From the NCBI GenBank assembly GCA_963851325.1, contig CAWKOR010000002.1, forward strand, positions 434,001-498,000: a DNA stretch of 64,000 nt, in the 5' to 3' direction. Position 1 is the first letter of the stretch, and each line of letters begins with the position of its first letter. This DNA comes from DATGKG01 sp963851325 (GTDB lineage Bacteria > Desulfobacterota > Binatia > Binatales > Binataceae). The position numbers were made by a program, and so were the translations under genes. The notes under the pieces were generated by a model, which worked only from the letters and a program-made list of their open reading frames with translations, did no database searches and was not told where the DNA came from. This document shows positions 26,623 through 34,688 of this stretch, piece by piece.

Positions 26623-27393
26623 TTAACGATGGTTGCGCTCGAAGATCAGGCGCAATCCTTTCAGGGTCAGAAACTCATCCACTTCCTCGATCGTTTCGGA
26701 CTCCGGCGCGATTAAACCCGCCAGGCCGCCGGTCGCAATCACGTGAATCTTCTCCCCGCGCTCCTTGCGAATCCGCCCCACCAGTCCATCTACCAGCGAG
26801 GTATACCCGAACACCAGTCCCGATTGGATCGCCGCAATTGTGGTTCGGCCGACGGTCTCTTTCGGGCGCGCCAGCTCGACGTGGTAGAGCTTGGCGGCAT
26901 GCTCGATCAGCGCGTCCATCGAGACGCCGAGACCGGGCGCAATCGCACCGCCGGCGTATTCGCCACGTCCGGTCACATAGTCGAGCGTCGTCGCGGTACC
27001 GAAATCCACCACGATGCATGCGGTGCCGAAATGGTCGTAGGCCGCGACCGCGTTGACGATCCGATCGGCGCCGACCTCCTTGGGATTCTCATACAGAATC
27101 GGCATCCCGGTCTTGATCCCGGGGCCGACGATCAGCGGCGCGCAATTGAAGTAGCGTACCGACAATTGTTCCATCACCTGGTTAAGCGGCGGTACCGAGC
27201 ACGAAATTGCCACCCCTTCGGGACGAATCGGCACCTCCAGCCCGGCCGAGCGGATCAGGGTGGTGAGAATCGCGCCATGCTCATCAGTGGTGCGCTCGAG
27301 ATTAGTGGAGATTCGCCAATGTTGGGTCAGACGCTCGCCCGCATAAATTCCGAACACGGTCTGATTGTTACTGACGTCGATGGCGACCAGCAT
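26623..27393 (-). CDS. coaX: Type III pantothenate kinase
   Basis: A 256-residue CoaX. It phosphorylates pantothenate in the first step of coenzyme A synthesis. The ATP phosphate motif near the N terminus is DVSNNQT (D6), slightly different from the usual DxGNT. Other family motifs are GADRIVNAVAAYDHFG and DFGTATTLDYV, then GGAIAPGLGVS. The start was set at ATG 27393, since the longer open frame upstream overlaps the neighbouring gene and shows no CoaX similarity. It is seven bases after the secreted repeat protein gene. Confidence 0.92.
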   Translation of the reverse strand: MLVAIDVSNNQTVFGIYAGERLTQHWRISTNLERTTDEHGAILTTLIRSAGLEVPIRPEGVAISCSVPPLNQVMEQLSVRYFNCAPLIVGPGIKTGMPILYENPKEVGADRIVNAVAAYDHFGTACIVVDFGTATTLDYVTGRGEYAGGAIAPGLGVSMDALIEHAAKLYHVELARPKETVGRTTIAAIQSGLVFGYTSLVDGLVGRIRKERGEKIHVIATGGLAGLIAPESETIEEVDEFLTLKGLRLIFERNHR

Positions 27394-27400
27394 GATGGAT

Positions 27401-28027
27401 TTATCGCCGTCCGAAGCGACCGCCGCCAACCCCGCCAAACGGATGCGGCCCGAAACCACCGCCGAGACCATACGGATGATAGCCTAGCGGCGCCGGTGCG
27501 ATGTATCCCGGTCCTGGAGCCCACTGCTGATAGACGCCCGGCCCTCGGGCCCATTGCTGATACGAGCCGGGTCCGCCGTAGGGCTGATAGTAGCCGGGTC
27601 CCGATGAGACGATGGTTGGTCCGGGCGACAAAACCGGATAGCCACCCCCATAACCTCCCATTGGAAGGTTCATCGCGCCCATCGAAGCTTCGTTGACAAC
27701 GTTTTGGTTGGCGTAGTCGTAAGCCCCGCCGACACCGGGGTAGCTCGCGAATTCGCTGGAATCGTCGCCCCCGGCATCGGAGCCGTCAGCGCTCGCGGAT
27801 GAAAGCGAACTATCGTCGGACGAGCGACTGCAGAGGATCGCAACCACGGCCTGGTCACATCGCTGCGGAATTTCGAGTACTGGATTGGGGGGAGAGGAAT
27901 CGAGAGTGCTCGCGTCAGGAATATCCGCGTCGGGATTGATGTCATCGGCGACCGCTCTGGGAGCACCCGCGAGGAACGCAACAAACATCGCAAGAAAAAC
28001 CAGCTTGGATGCGCTAGGAATTTTCAT
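27401..28027 (-). CDS. Secreted Gly/Pro/Tyr-rich repeat protein
   Basis: A 208-residue exported protein with a signal peptide (SKLVFLAMFVAFLAGAPRAV, cleavage near ADD). An acidic Ser/Asp-rich section follows, then a Gly/Tyr-rich tail. Residues 143-180 contain about four copies of a ten-residue repeat GPGxYQQWAx, read from 27488-27601. Two cysteines lie near residues 57 and 66. The tail resembles envelope or coat-like low-complexity proteins, but I recognise no family. It precedes coaX on the same strand; the functional link is unclear. Confidence 0.65.
   Translation of the reverse strand: MKIPSASKLVFLAMFVAFLAGAPRAVADDINPDADIPDASTLDSSPPNPVLEIPQRCDQAVVAILCSRSSDDSSLSSASADGSDAGGDDSSEFASYPGVGGAYDYANQNVVNEASMGAMNLPMGGYGGGYPVLSPGPTIVSSGPGYYQPYGGPGSYQQWARGPGVYQQWAPGPGYIAPAPLGYHPYGLGGGFGPHPFGGVGGGRFGRR
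27488..27601 (-). repeat. Short tandem coding repeats of about 30 bp
   Basis: The 3-prime part of the secreted protein gene encodes successive units GPGYYQPYG, GPGSYQQWAR, GPGVYQQWAP and GPGYIAPAPL. The central two units are nearly identical at the DNA level. Such arrays can change in copy number by slippage. Confidence 0.6.
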
Positions 28028-28148
28028 GAAAGCCTTGGTGTAAAGCTATCACCACGCCCATGTGAGGCAAACCCAATTCCGAGGTAAGGCGCCGCAAGCG
28101 CGCTGCTCCGGTTTCTATCGTCATCCGATGTCGCTAAGATTGTGGGCC

Positions 28149-28892
28149 ATGTCGGACACCAAAGTTGCTCTCATTACCGGCGCGGGACGCGGCATCGGTC
28201 GCGATATCGCACAAGCGCTGGCCAAAGACGGATATGCATGCGGCTTGATCGCGCGGACCAAGTCGCAGCTCGAGGAAACCGCCGACCTGATTCGCAAGGC
28301 CGGCGGCAAGGCGGTCGTCACGCCCACCGACGTGTCGAACAAGGCGGCGGTGCTGGAAGCAGTTGCGACCGTCGAGCGCGAGCTCGGCCCCATCTCGGTG
28401 CTGATCAACAATGCGGGCGCCTATCTCAAAAAGAAATTCACCGAGATCGCGGAAGACGAATTCGATTTCCAGTTCAAGGTGAATTGCTACGGTCCGTTCT
28501 TCTGCTCCCAGGCGGTGGTCGGCAAGATGGCCGAGCGCGGCGAGGGCACGATCATCTTCGTGCTCGGTTCCGAAACCCGCGGCGGTCCCGCGCAATACTC
28601 CGCTTACACCGGATCGAAGCTGGCGCAGCGCGCGGTGGCCGAATCGCTCGCGTATGAGTTTGGCCATCTGGGCGTGCATACCGCGGCGCTCGACGTCGAT
28701 GGCGCGGTCGATAGCGAACGCGTGCGCGAGTCGATGCCGGAGGTCGATCCGTCGTGGTTCGTATCACCCAAGCGCATCTGCGACGAGATTCTCCACCTGA
28801 TCCATCAGCCGAAGGATTCGTGGAGTTTCCAGGTCGACCTGCGCTCGTACTCGCAATGGCGTCCGCGCGTCGCCGCCAAGAAAAAACCCTAG
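28149..28892 (+). CDS. SDR family oxidoreductase
   Basis: A 247-residue short-chain dehydrogenase with TGAGRGIG near the N terminus, NNAGAYLKKKF, a catalytic serine in VLGSETRGG and YSAYTGSKLA with the catalytic Tyr and Lys. The start was set at ATG 28149 because the glycine motif follows at normal distance; the open frame extends 29 codons upstream without homology. It stands alone on the plus strand and converges with the GST-like gene. Its C terminus has no steroid-type signature, and the substrate is unknown. Confidence 0.92.
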   Translation: MSDTKVALITGAGRGIGRDIAQALAKDGYACGLIARTKSQLEETADLIRKAGGKAVVTPTDVSNKAAVLEAVATVERELGPISVLINNAGAYLKKKFTEIAEDEFDFQFKVNCYGPFFCSQAVVGKMAERGEGTIIFVLGSETRGGPAQYSAYTGSKLAQRAVAESLAYEFGHLGVHTAALDVDGAVDSERVRESMPEVDPSWFVSPKRICDEILHLIHQPKDSWSFQVDLRSYSQWRPRVAAKKKP

Positions 28893-28902
28893 CGGCCGAG
28901 AT

Positions 28903-29670
28903 CTACAGCTCCATTGGATCGCGGAAGCACTCGCGGAAGATGCGGTCGCGATGCTCGAAGAGAATCGGATCCATCGCGGCTCTCACCACCGGATCGCTGG
29001 CAGTGAAGCCCGGACGATACGCCTCGGGCATCGGGCACTGCTCCTTGGGCATCGGCTCGACCAGGTTGGCGAAAGCCACCCAGTAGATATCGAGTGCGCT
29101 GAGTGCGTCGCCGATAAAATAATGCGAGCCGCGTGCAGCCTGGGACTTGAGTTGCGCCGTCAGCGCGCGTAATGACGCGGCGGTGCGTTCGCCGGCCGCC
29201 TTGGCATCGCCTTCGTTGAAACCGTACTTGCTTCCCATCCGGCTGACTCCTGAAGGCGGGTTGCCCGATGCGAAAGCCGGCGCGAAGAGCTGCAGACGCC
29301 GATTCCAACCGACGCCCATTTCGCCGCAGATTTCATGCGACAGGCCGATCATCAGCGCGCGCTGCATCGCATCCGAAGGAATCAGCGATGGCTTGGGCGC
29401 TAGCCGTTCCGCCAGGTAGAGAATATCGATCCATCTATGGATCGGTTTTTCTTTTTCCCATGCGACGATCGGCGCGCTGGTTTCGCCACCCCATTTGGCG
29501 ATGTCGGCATTGGGTTCACCCACCAGCCAGGGCGCGGCAACATAGTCCAGCCCTTTGACTTCGAAAATAGTCTTGGCAGCCTGCCCCCACGGACTCGGCA
29601 CGCCCTTGACCAGAACGATGCGTAACCCCGGATGATCAACGATTTCCGTGAAACTGCGGTATTGCAGCAT
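28903..29670 (-). CDS. Glutathione S-transferase-like protein
   Basis: A 255-residue protein with an N-terminal thioredoxin-like fold (LVKGVPSPWGQAAKTIFEVK, then SAPIVAWEKEKPIHRWIDIL) and an alpha-helical C-terminal half, including SHYFIGDALSALDIYWVAF. This is the arrangement of cytosolic glutathione transferases. The usual catalytic Tyr/Ser is not clear; SPWGQAAK replaces the normal active-site turn. The ATG at 29670 follows GGAGA; an alternative ten codons upstream has no site. It could detoxify electrophiles. Confidence 0.82.
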   Translation of the reverse strand: MLQYRSFTEIVDHPGLRIVLVKGVPSPWGQAAKTIFEVKGLDYVAAPWLVGEPNADIAKWGGETSAPIVAWEKEKPIHRWIDILYLAERLAPKPSLIPSDAMQRALMIGLSHEICGEMGVGWNRRLQLFAPAFASGNPPSGVSRMGSKYGFNEGDAKAAGERTAASLRALTAQLKSQAARGSHYFIGDALSALDIYWVAFANLVEPMPKEQCPMPEAYRPGFTASDPVVRAAMDPILFEHRDRIFRECFRDPMEL

Positions 29671-29755
29671 GGTGATCTCCTGCGCTGGTTCTATCGGCAA
29701 AGGCTCGAGCGTTCAATCCGATCGCCTCGCCGGATAGGGAAATGCACCAGTGGTA

Positions 29756-29782
29756 TTGTTTTCGCAACGACCCGACTATAAT
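29756..29782 (+). promoter_or_regulatory. Sigma-70 promoter of tRNA-Pro
   Basis: A perfect -10 box TATAAT lies at 29777-29782, fourteen bases before the mature tRNA. A weak -35 (TTGTTT, 29756-29761) stands 15 bp upstream of it; ATTGTT with 16-bp spacing is an alternative. This is the clearest housekeeping promoter in the window. Confidence 0.6.
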
Positions 29783-29796
29783 CAACGGTTCGCGGT

Positions 29797-29873
29797 CGGG
29801 GCGTGGCGCAGACTGGTAGCGCACTTGCTTGGGGTGCAAGGGGTCGCGAGTTCAAATCTCGCCGTCCCGACCA
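29797..29873 (+). tRNA. tRNA-Pro (anticodon GGG)
   Basis: A complete 77-nt tRNA with encoded CCA. The acceptor arm CGGGGCG pairs with CGTCCCG, with discriminator A. The D stem is GCGC/GCGC. The anticodon stem CTTGC/GCAAG encloses the loop TTGGGGT, giving anticodon GGG for CCC and CCU codons. The T stem is GCGAG/CTCGC with the loop TTCAAAT. No integrated element or duplicated 3-prime end is seen beside it. Confidence 0.96.
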
Positions 29874-29949
29874 AATCTCCTCTCAACTTCGGTCTTATCG
29901 GGACCTCTGCTCGCGGCTAAACGACACGAAGCGCACAAGGAGGAAGCCC

Positions 29950-30639
29950 ATGAGCGATAGTCATCGCAATCTCAGGGTTGCCATCTCACCCGATCTTCCA
30001 CCCTTCGTCCTGAACCACGCGACATCCGGCATCGAAGTCGAACTGACCCAACGTCTGCTGGCGGGTTATACCCTTCAGTTCATTCAGATGCCGCTGCATG
30101 AGGTGGAGACTGCGATCGCTCAGAAGCGTGCCGAGGTTGCAGTCTGCGTCCAGAAGTTCCGCGACGATGCCGTCCACTATTCGGACGATTTCGTGGGCTT
30201 TGAAAATGTCGCCATCGCGAAGAAGGCAGGCGCGTTAAAGATCAACCGCATCGCGGACCTCGCCGATCATACTGTGCTGGCGTGGCAGGACGCCTATCTC
30301 GAGCTGGGGCCGGAGTTCAAAGGTTTGTTCGCCGAAGGATCGTCGCGACGCACAAACTACCTCGAGATCGGCGATCAACGTGAGCAGGTGCAGCGGTTCT
30401 GGCAGGCGGCGGCAGATATCATCGTAATCGACCGCAGCGCCTTTGCCTTCTTCAGTGCGGAGATGGGCCATTCGATGAACGAGGTGGTCGTGCATTCAAT
30501 TTTCCCTCCGCAGACCGTTTTCAAGGTTGGGTTCACGGATGCTACCTTGCGCGACGCCTTCAACCAGAGTTTGTCCAAAATCCGCGAAAGCGGAGAATAC
30601 GCCAAGTTGTTGGATCGATATCAGCATCCGGGCTCATGA
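29950..30639 (+). CDS. Periplasmic-binding-protein-like (SBP family 3) protein without signal peptide
   Basis: A 229-residue protein with the fold of family 3 amino-acid-binding proteins: LRVAISPDLPPFVLNHATSG at the start, CVQKFRDDAVHYSDDFVGF, and the terminal SLSKIRESGEYAKLLDRY. AAGGAGG precedes ATG 29950. The mature domain begins at once after MSDSHRN, so I see no signal peptide or lipobox. It may be cytoplasmic, or the leader may be lost. No permease or ATPase gene is next to it. It follows the tRNA by 77 bp. Confidence 0.75.
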   Translation: MSDSHRNLRVAISPDLPPFVLNHATSGIEVELTQRLLAGYTLQFIQMPLHEVETAIAQKRAEVAVCVQKFRDDAVHYSDDFVGFENVAIAKKAGALKINRIADLADHTVLAWQDAYLELGPEFKGLFAEGSSRRTNYLEIGDQREQVQRFWQAAADIIVIDRSAFAFFSAEMGHSMNEVVVHSIFPPQTVFKVGFTDATLRDAFNQSLSKIRESGEYAKLLDRYQHPGS

Positions 30640-30876
30640 TCGGCTGGTCGCGACAATCGAAAGAAATGCCGCTATTCCGCAAGGAGCCGGCCAATAGAAA
30701 TGATCGGACATCATATCGATCCATTGCCATATCTGGAAAAATGAACCACGCTGCTCGATTCGGTTCTTGATCCACTGCTATCCGGGTGGGAGTTAACGCA
30801 TCGCCTTCGTTGAGCGCCTACCTGGGCTTGGAAGTTCCGGAGGTTGTAAGCGAAGCGACTCATGCGAGGGGGAACG

Positions 30877-31620
30877 ATGTCAGATAAACGACTAGCCGTG
30901 GTGACTGCGTTTTCAATGCTGATGCTGGGCCTCTTGCTGGCCGGCACGGTCGCAGCGGCAGGAGTGGCCTGCACCTCGAAGAATGGTGCCGGCACCGTGC
31001 AGAAAGATGGCTCCGATGGTAGTCGTTGCTCCGCGCAAAGTCAGGATGCAAAGAGTATCGCGAAAACAAGCGCAAGAGGCAGCAACACTGTCGGTATTGC
31101 CTACGCGCAGGATGCGAGCAGAGCCAATTCCAGCGCGAGAGGCGGTGCTCTGGGCCACAGTGTCGCCCAAGCCCAGGCCATGACCGAATCGACCGCGAAA
31201 GCCACCGCATCTAACGGCAGCAACGCGACCGCCGTATCGAGTGGGTCAGGCAAGGCAACCGTGACCGCAAATGCACATGGCGATGCCACCGCCGAGGCAT
31301 CCGCGGCATGCAAAGCCATCGCTGGCGCGACCAAAGATGGGCATACCATAGCGAGCTGTGCATCTGACGATTCATTTGCGAAAGCCACCGGAACAAAGGG
31401 TGGCGAGGCCTTTGCGCATACTTTCTCCAGTTGCACCGCGACCTCACGGGCAACCGGCCAGTTCGCCGAAGCGATGTCGGAATGCCACCAGCCCGGAAGC
31501 GTCGTGAAGGCGACGGCCACCAAAGGCGGCGACGCGCGTGGTAGCGACCTGGTCGCGCCGGTGTGTATACCAGGCCCCGGCACGGCCAAGGTTCGCAGCC
31601 CGATGGGCAATTGCGGATAA
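30877..31620 (+). CDS. Secreted Ala/Ser/Thr-rich low-complexity protein
   Basis: A 247-residue exported protein. After MSDKR a signal peptide (VVTAFSMLMLGLLLAGTVAA) ends near AAAG. The rest is composed mostly of small residues in an irregular pattern such as ATASNGSNATAVSSGSGKAT, suggesting a repetitive beta structure or unfolded chain. Eight cysteines are spread along it, which could form disulphides. The ATG at 30877 is chosen because AGGGGG precedes it; a methionine five codons earlier is possible. The 237 bp before it holds nothing obvious. No known function. Confidence 0.6.
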   Translation: MSDKRLAVVTAFSMLMLGLLLAGTVAAAGVACTSKNGAGTVQKDGSDGSRCSAQSQDAKSIAKTSARGSNTVGIAYAQDASRANSSARGGALGHSVAQAQAMTESTAKATASNGSNATAVSSGSGKATVTANAHGDATAEASAACKAIAGATKDGHTIASCASDDSFAKATGTKGGEAFAHTFSSCTATSRATGQFAEAMSECHQPGSVVKATATKGGDARGSDLVAPVCIPGPGTAKVRSPMGNCG

Positions 31621-31863
31621 TCCATTGATAGTCGCGATTGCCAGGCATCGCGCCTGCTTGCGCAAGTAGCCGCCCACGGTCCCGAGGAACTTCGCCGGTC
31701 TCAGTTGAAGGCCGAACCAGCTATCAGCCACGACTGACTCAGTGGCCGGATCCGAAGCTCGCCAAATCGATTTGAAGAGTTCGCCGACTTCTCCCGTCAA
31801 ATAGTCGCACGTTTTGGCGTTAAGGAAGCTTTTACCCCATCCTCGTACACCGGAGACTTGACT

Positions 31864-33775
31864 ATGCCTACCAGTGCGTCCCCTTTCCGTTCCCGCTTTC
31901 AACTGATTCTACGCTCGACCTTGATAGCGCTCGTGCTCTCTGCCCTCGGATGGACCGCCTATGCGCAAATCCAGAGCGCAGCGCGAGTTCCTTTCACCCG
32001 GATGCGTGTTCGCCCTGCCGCGCTTCATTTCAAAAGGTTAAACTTCCTTAAAGGTACGCCCTCGTTTCAGACTCGCGACTTCATGGTCATTAACACCGGC
32101 AAAGATCCGATAAATCCGCTCACCGTGAATGTCGGACAACCTACCGGGACGGGGGCGGCGAGTTTTATGATGACGGCGCCGCCGAATCCTATCGTCTTGG
32201 CTGCCGGAGCGTCGGCCATCATCAGCGTCACCTTCGTGCCAACGACCGACGGAAGATCGGTCGCCACTATTCCGATCACCAGTGACGCGACCAGGGGCAG
32301 GCAGACCCGAGAACGTCCGATTGACGGGTTCCGCGAAGGGACCAATCTCGGAAACCCCGACTCCCACCCCAACCGTAATCGGAACCGCGACTCCCACGCC
32401 GACCCCTACCGCCACGCCGTCGCCCAGTGGGAGCGCTACCCCGGTCGCCCAAGGCCCCGGCACTACAGACCGCAATTCCGCTAACGCGCCGGGTGTGATC
32501 ATCTCGGGCAACACGGTAACGGCATATGTGCCGCTCGGCAGCGATTCGTTTAATCCATCAGGTATCGCACAAGTGGTCGTCGAGAACGGCGCCAGCCCGC
32601 TTCCACATCCAGCGACCTTTACCAGCGGGCGCGCTAACTCGTGCGCACTCGCAAGCAGCGGCGAAGTTGTATGCTCGCAGCAGGACGGTTCGATCGACCT
32701 GGTCCCAGCGGCAACGGTAACCACAGCGGCAACCAATGTCGCAACCGGGGCAACTACCGACAACGATTATTTCGCCGGTGACTGCATCGGATGCGGCGCG
32801 ATGGTGGATGACGCCCTCGGCTCGGCCGGCCTGGGAATCTTCGCAACCGGTGACGGATTTTTCACACTCGATCTGTCGAATATCGCCAATACGCCGGTCG
32901 GGCCAATCGTGACCAATATGGCCGAGCCGGTGGGAGCGAACTTCGGATACGATGCCGTACATCATCTAATCCTGAGTGCGAACTATCGGATCACCAATAC
33001 TTCGACCAATGCGCAAACGTCACCACTCTTCCAGATTATCGACATCTCCAACCCCGGCAGTCCGCTCGCCTTCGACCTGAGCAACGCCACTGCGTTCTTC
33101 GAGTCCAACGCACAGACCTGCGGGACGGGATCGTTCGACGCGATGTTGCCGGATACCTCGGCGATCGACACCGCTACCAATATCGCCTTCGTGTCGTTCC
33201 ATACCCCGGCGGACTGCAATGGCGCTCCGCCCAACGCGATCGCGCTGTTTGACATGAGCCAGGCGCAGTTCACTCCCGGCGTGGGTACCGCTTCGGGGAG
33301 TTGGGACACTGCCGGCAAACAGGTTCAGCTTCTGTCCGGCCTCGAACTGAACGGCATCGATCCGATTAGCGTCGAGCCTTCGGGCCACGTCGCGGTGATC
33401 AGCAGCGGATCGGCGACTTTTGGAGCGTTGCAACTCCCGTCGACCTCAGGCGCGGGCACTCCCGCGATGCTCGACTGGGTAAGCGCAAATATGCCGAACG
33501 ATCCGGACGGAAACCCCTGGTCAGGATGGACCCTGCCAAACGGTGTTGCGACCTACTTCAGTCCGACCGGCGGCAAACCGATGGGCATCCTGCTGAACAG
33601 CCTCAAGAATGGTGGCGGCGCACGGACAGGTGCGGGACCATGGCTGGCGGTGGTCGACGTTAACGCACTGCTGGCGCTGCCGCGTGAGGGCGTCGGCAAT
33701 CACAAAGTTGCGGTCGCCAACGACGGTCAAGAATTGGTCAATGCCGGAGTCGTGCGGTTCGTTCGAATGCAGTAG
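31864..33775 (+). CDS. Exported ASH/choice-of-anchor domain protein with Thr-Pro linker, interrupted by a frameshift
   Basis: About 636 residues if one base is removed. The signal peptide (STLIALVLSALGWTAYAQ) is followed by an ASH/Hydin-type immunoglobulin domain: LHFKRLNFLKGT, DFMVINTGKDPINPLTV, LAAGASAIISVTFVP. The second frame, joined around 32294-32297 (a GGGG run with one extra base), continues RPENVRLTGSAKG, then a PTPTPT linker and about 430 residues of possible beta-propeller (DNDYFAGDCIGCGAMVDDAL). The gene is likely translocated to the surface or periplasm. As written, the protein would stop soon after the first domain. Confidence 0.72.
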
Positions 33776-33791
33776 TGATAGGGCACATGCT

Positions 33792-33825
33792 GGTGAGCGC
33801 CTCTTCGAGTGAAGAGGCGCTCACC
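33792..33825 (+). terminator. Strong hairpin terminator
   Basis: GGTGAGCGCCTCTTC at 33792-33806 pairs perfectly with GAAGAGGCGCTCACC at 33811-33825, a 15-bp stem with loop GAGT. It lies 16 bp after the ASH-domain gene. The following bases (ATTGACC) are not T-rich. It almost certainly marks the end of that transcript. Confidence 0.7.
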
Positions 33826-33932
33826 ATTGACCTGATCGCTGGTCAACAGCTCAAAACCTTACTGCCATTGCCGTATCCGTTTTTCCCATAAGGCATGTGG
33901 TGTGTTGGAGATGAGAACGCGGTTCAGATTAG

Positions 33933-34100
33933 CGCGGGCGAGCAGATTTTCGGCGCCGCGATGAGCCGATTACCGCACTTGGAGCCGCTCAGTTCTATGG
34001 TCTCTATCTCATCGGGATCGGCGACCGTGGGCAGGAATTCATCAATGGCAAAGTTCTGAACAAGTTCTTCCAGGAGAATCGCGGCCAAAGTTCCGAGCGA
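33933..34100 (+). pseudogene. Possible gene remnant in the 350-bp gap
   Basis: One plus-strand frame, closed upstream by TAG at 33930-33932 and without a start codon, reads DEPITALGAAQFYGLYLIGI and GDRGQEFINGKVLNKFFQEN. This has the look of folded protein, but I cannot assign a family. A second frame further on reads AEREVEVRYGSSVRKVDDVS. It may be debris of a decayed gene between the ASH-domain gene and the convergent secreted protein. Apart from the hairpin terminator, nothing else is seen in 33776-34125. Confidence 0.25.
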
Positions 34101-34125
34101 TCGCCGAGCGCGAAGTCGAAGTCCG

Positions 34126-34572
34126 CTATGGCTCCTCGGTCAGAAAGGTCGACGATGTTTCGACTTCGAAGCCCGGAACATCAGCCGGAACAACAACCTT
34201 GGTCGGACATTTGGTGACGGTAACCGCGAAAGCATTGCAGCCGGTACCGGTACATTCGTTGCCCGATCCGGAACCATTGGAGGTCGACCAACTGCCAACG
34301 AGGCTGTCGGGCTTCCCCTGGAACTGGGTGAAAGTGTTGAAGCGGACCGTCGTTCCATCCGAGCTTTTGCAGATGTCGCCGGCGAGGAGAAAACCGGCCT
34401 TGTTCGCGTAAAATCCATTGAACGATGCGCAGGTGCCCTTGACCGGCACGGTCGCACCGCTGGCGACGATGTGCGCGCCACCGAACGACACGCAAAGGTT
34501 GGCAGCATGCGCGGTAGCAGCAATCGCGAGCGCAACGATCGTGCAAGCCAGGGAGGCGGTTTTTGTCTTCAT
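34126..34572 (-). CDS. Small exported protein with six cysteines
   Basis: A 148-residue exported protein. The signal peptide is MKTKTASLACTIVALAIAA, ending near AHAAN. The mature part has cysteines at residues about 27, 48, 68, 107, 112 and 122, enough for three disulphides, and a beta-rich composition. It is a single gene on the minus strand. I do not recognise the family; its role is unknown. Confidence 0.6.
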   Translation of the reverse strand: MKTKTASLACTIVALAIAATAHAANLCVSFGGAHIVASGATVPVKGTCASFNGFYANKAGFLLAGDICKSSDGTTVRFNTFTQFQGKPDSLVGSWSTSNGSGSGNECTGTGCNAFAVTVTKCPTKVVVPADVPGFEVETSSTFLTEEP

Positions 34573-34688
34573 AAACAGGGTCGATACTTGTCTGCGCCGG
34601 AGAAGCGCACGCTATCAACTAGCATCCCCTGGCACGAGGCAAAATACGGCTTGTCGTCGAAGTTGGGATCGGGAGATCCTTCATCAAC

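Noticed and set aside
29803..29949. Open frame starting inside the tRNA and leading into the SBP-like gene
   Set aside because: The first 49 codons are tRNA and leader sequence. The true start ATG 29950 has AAGGAGG upstream.
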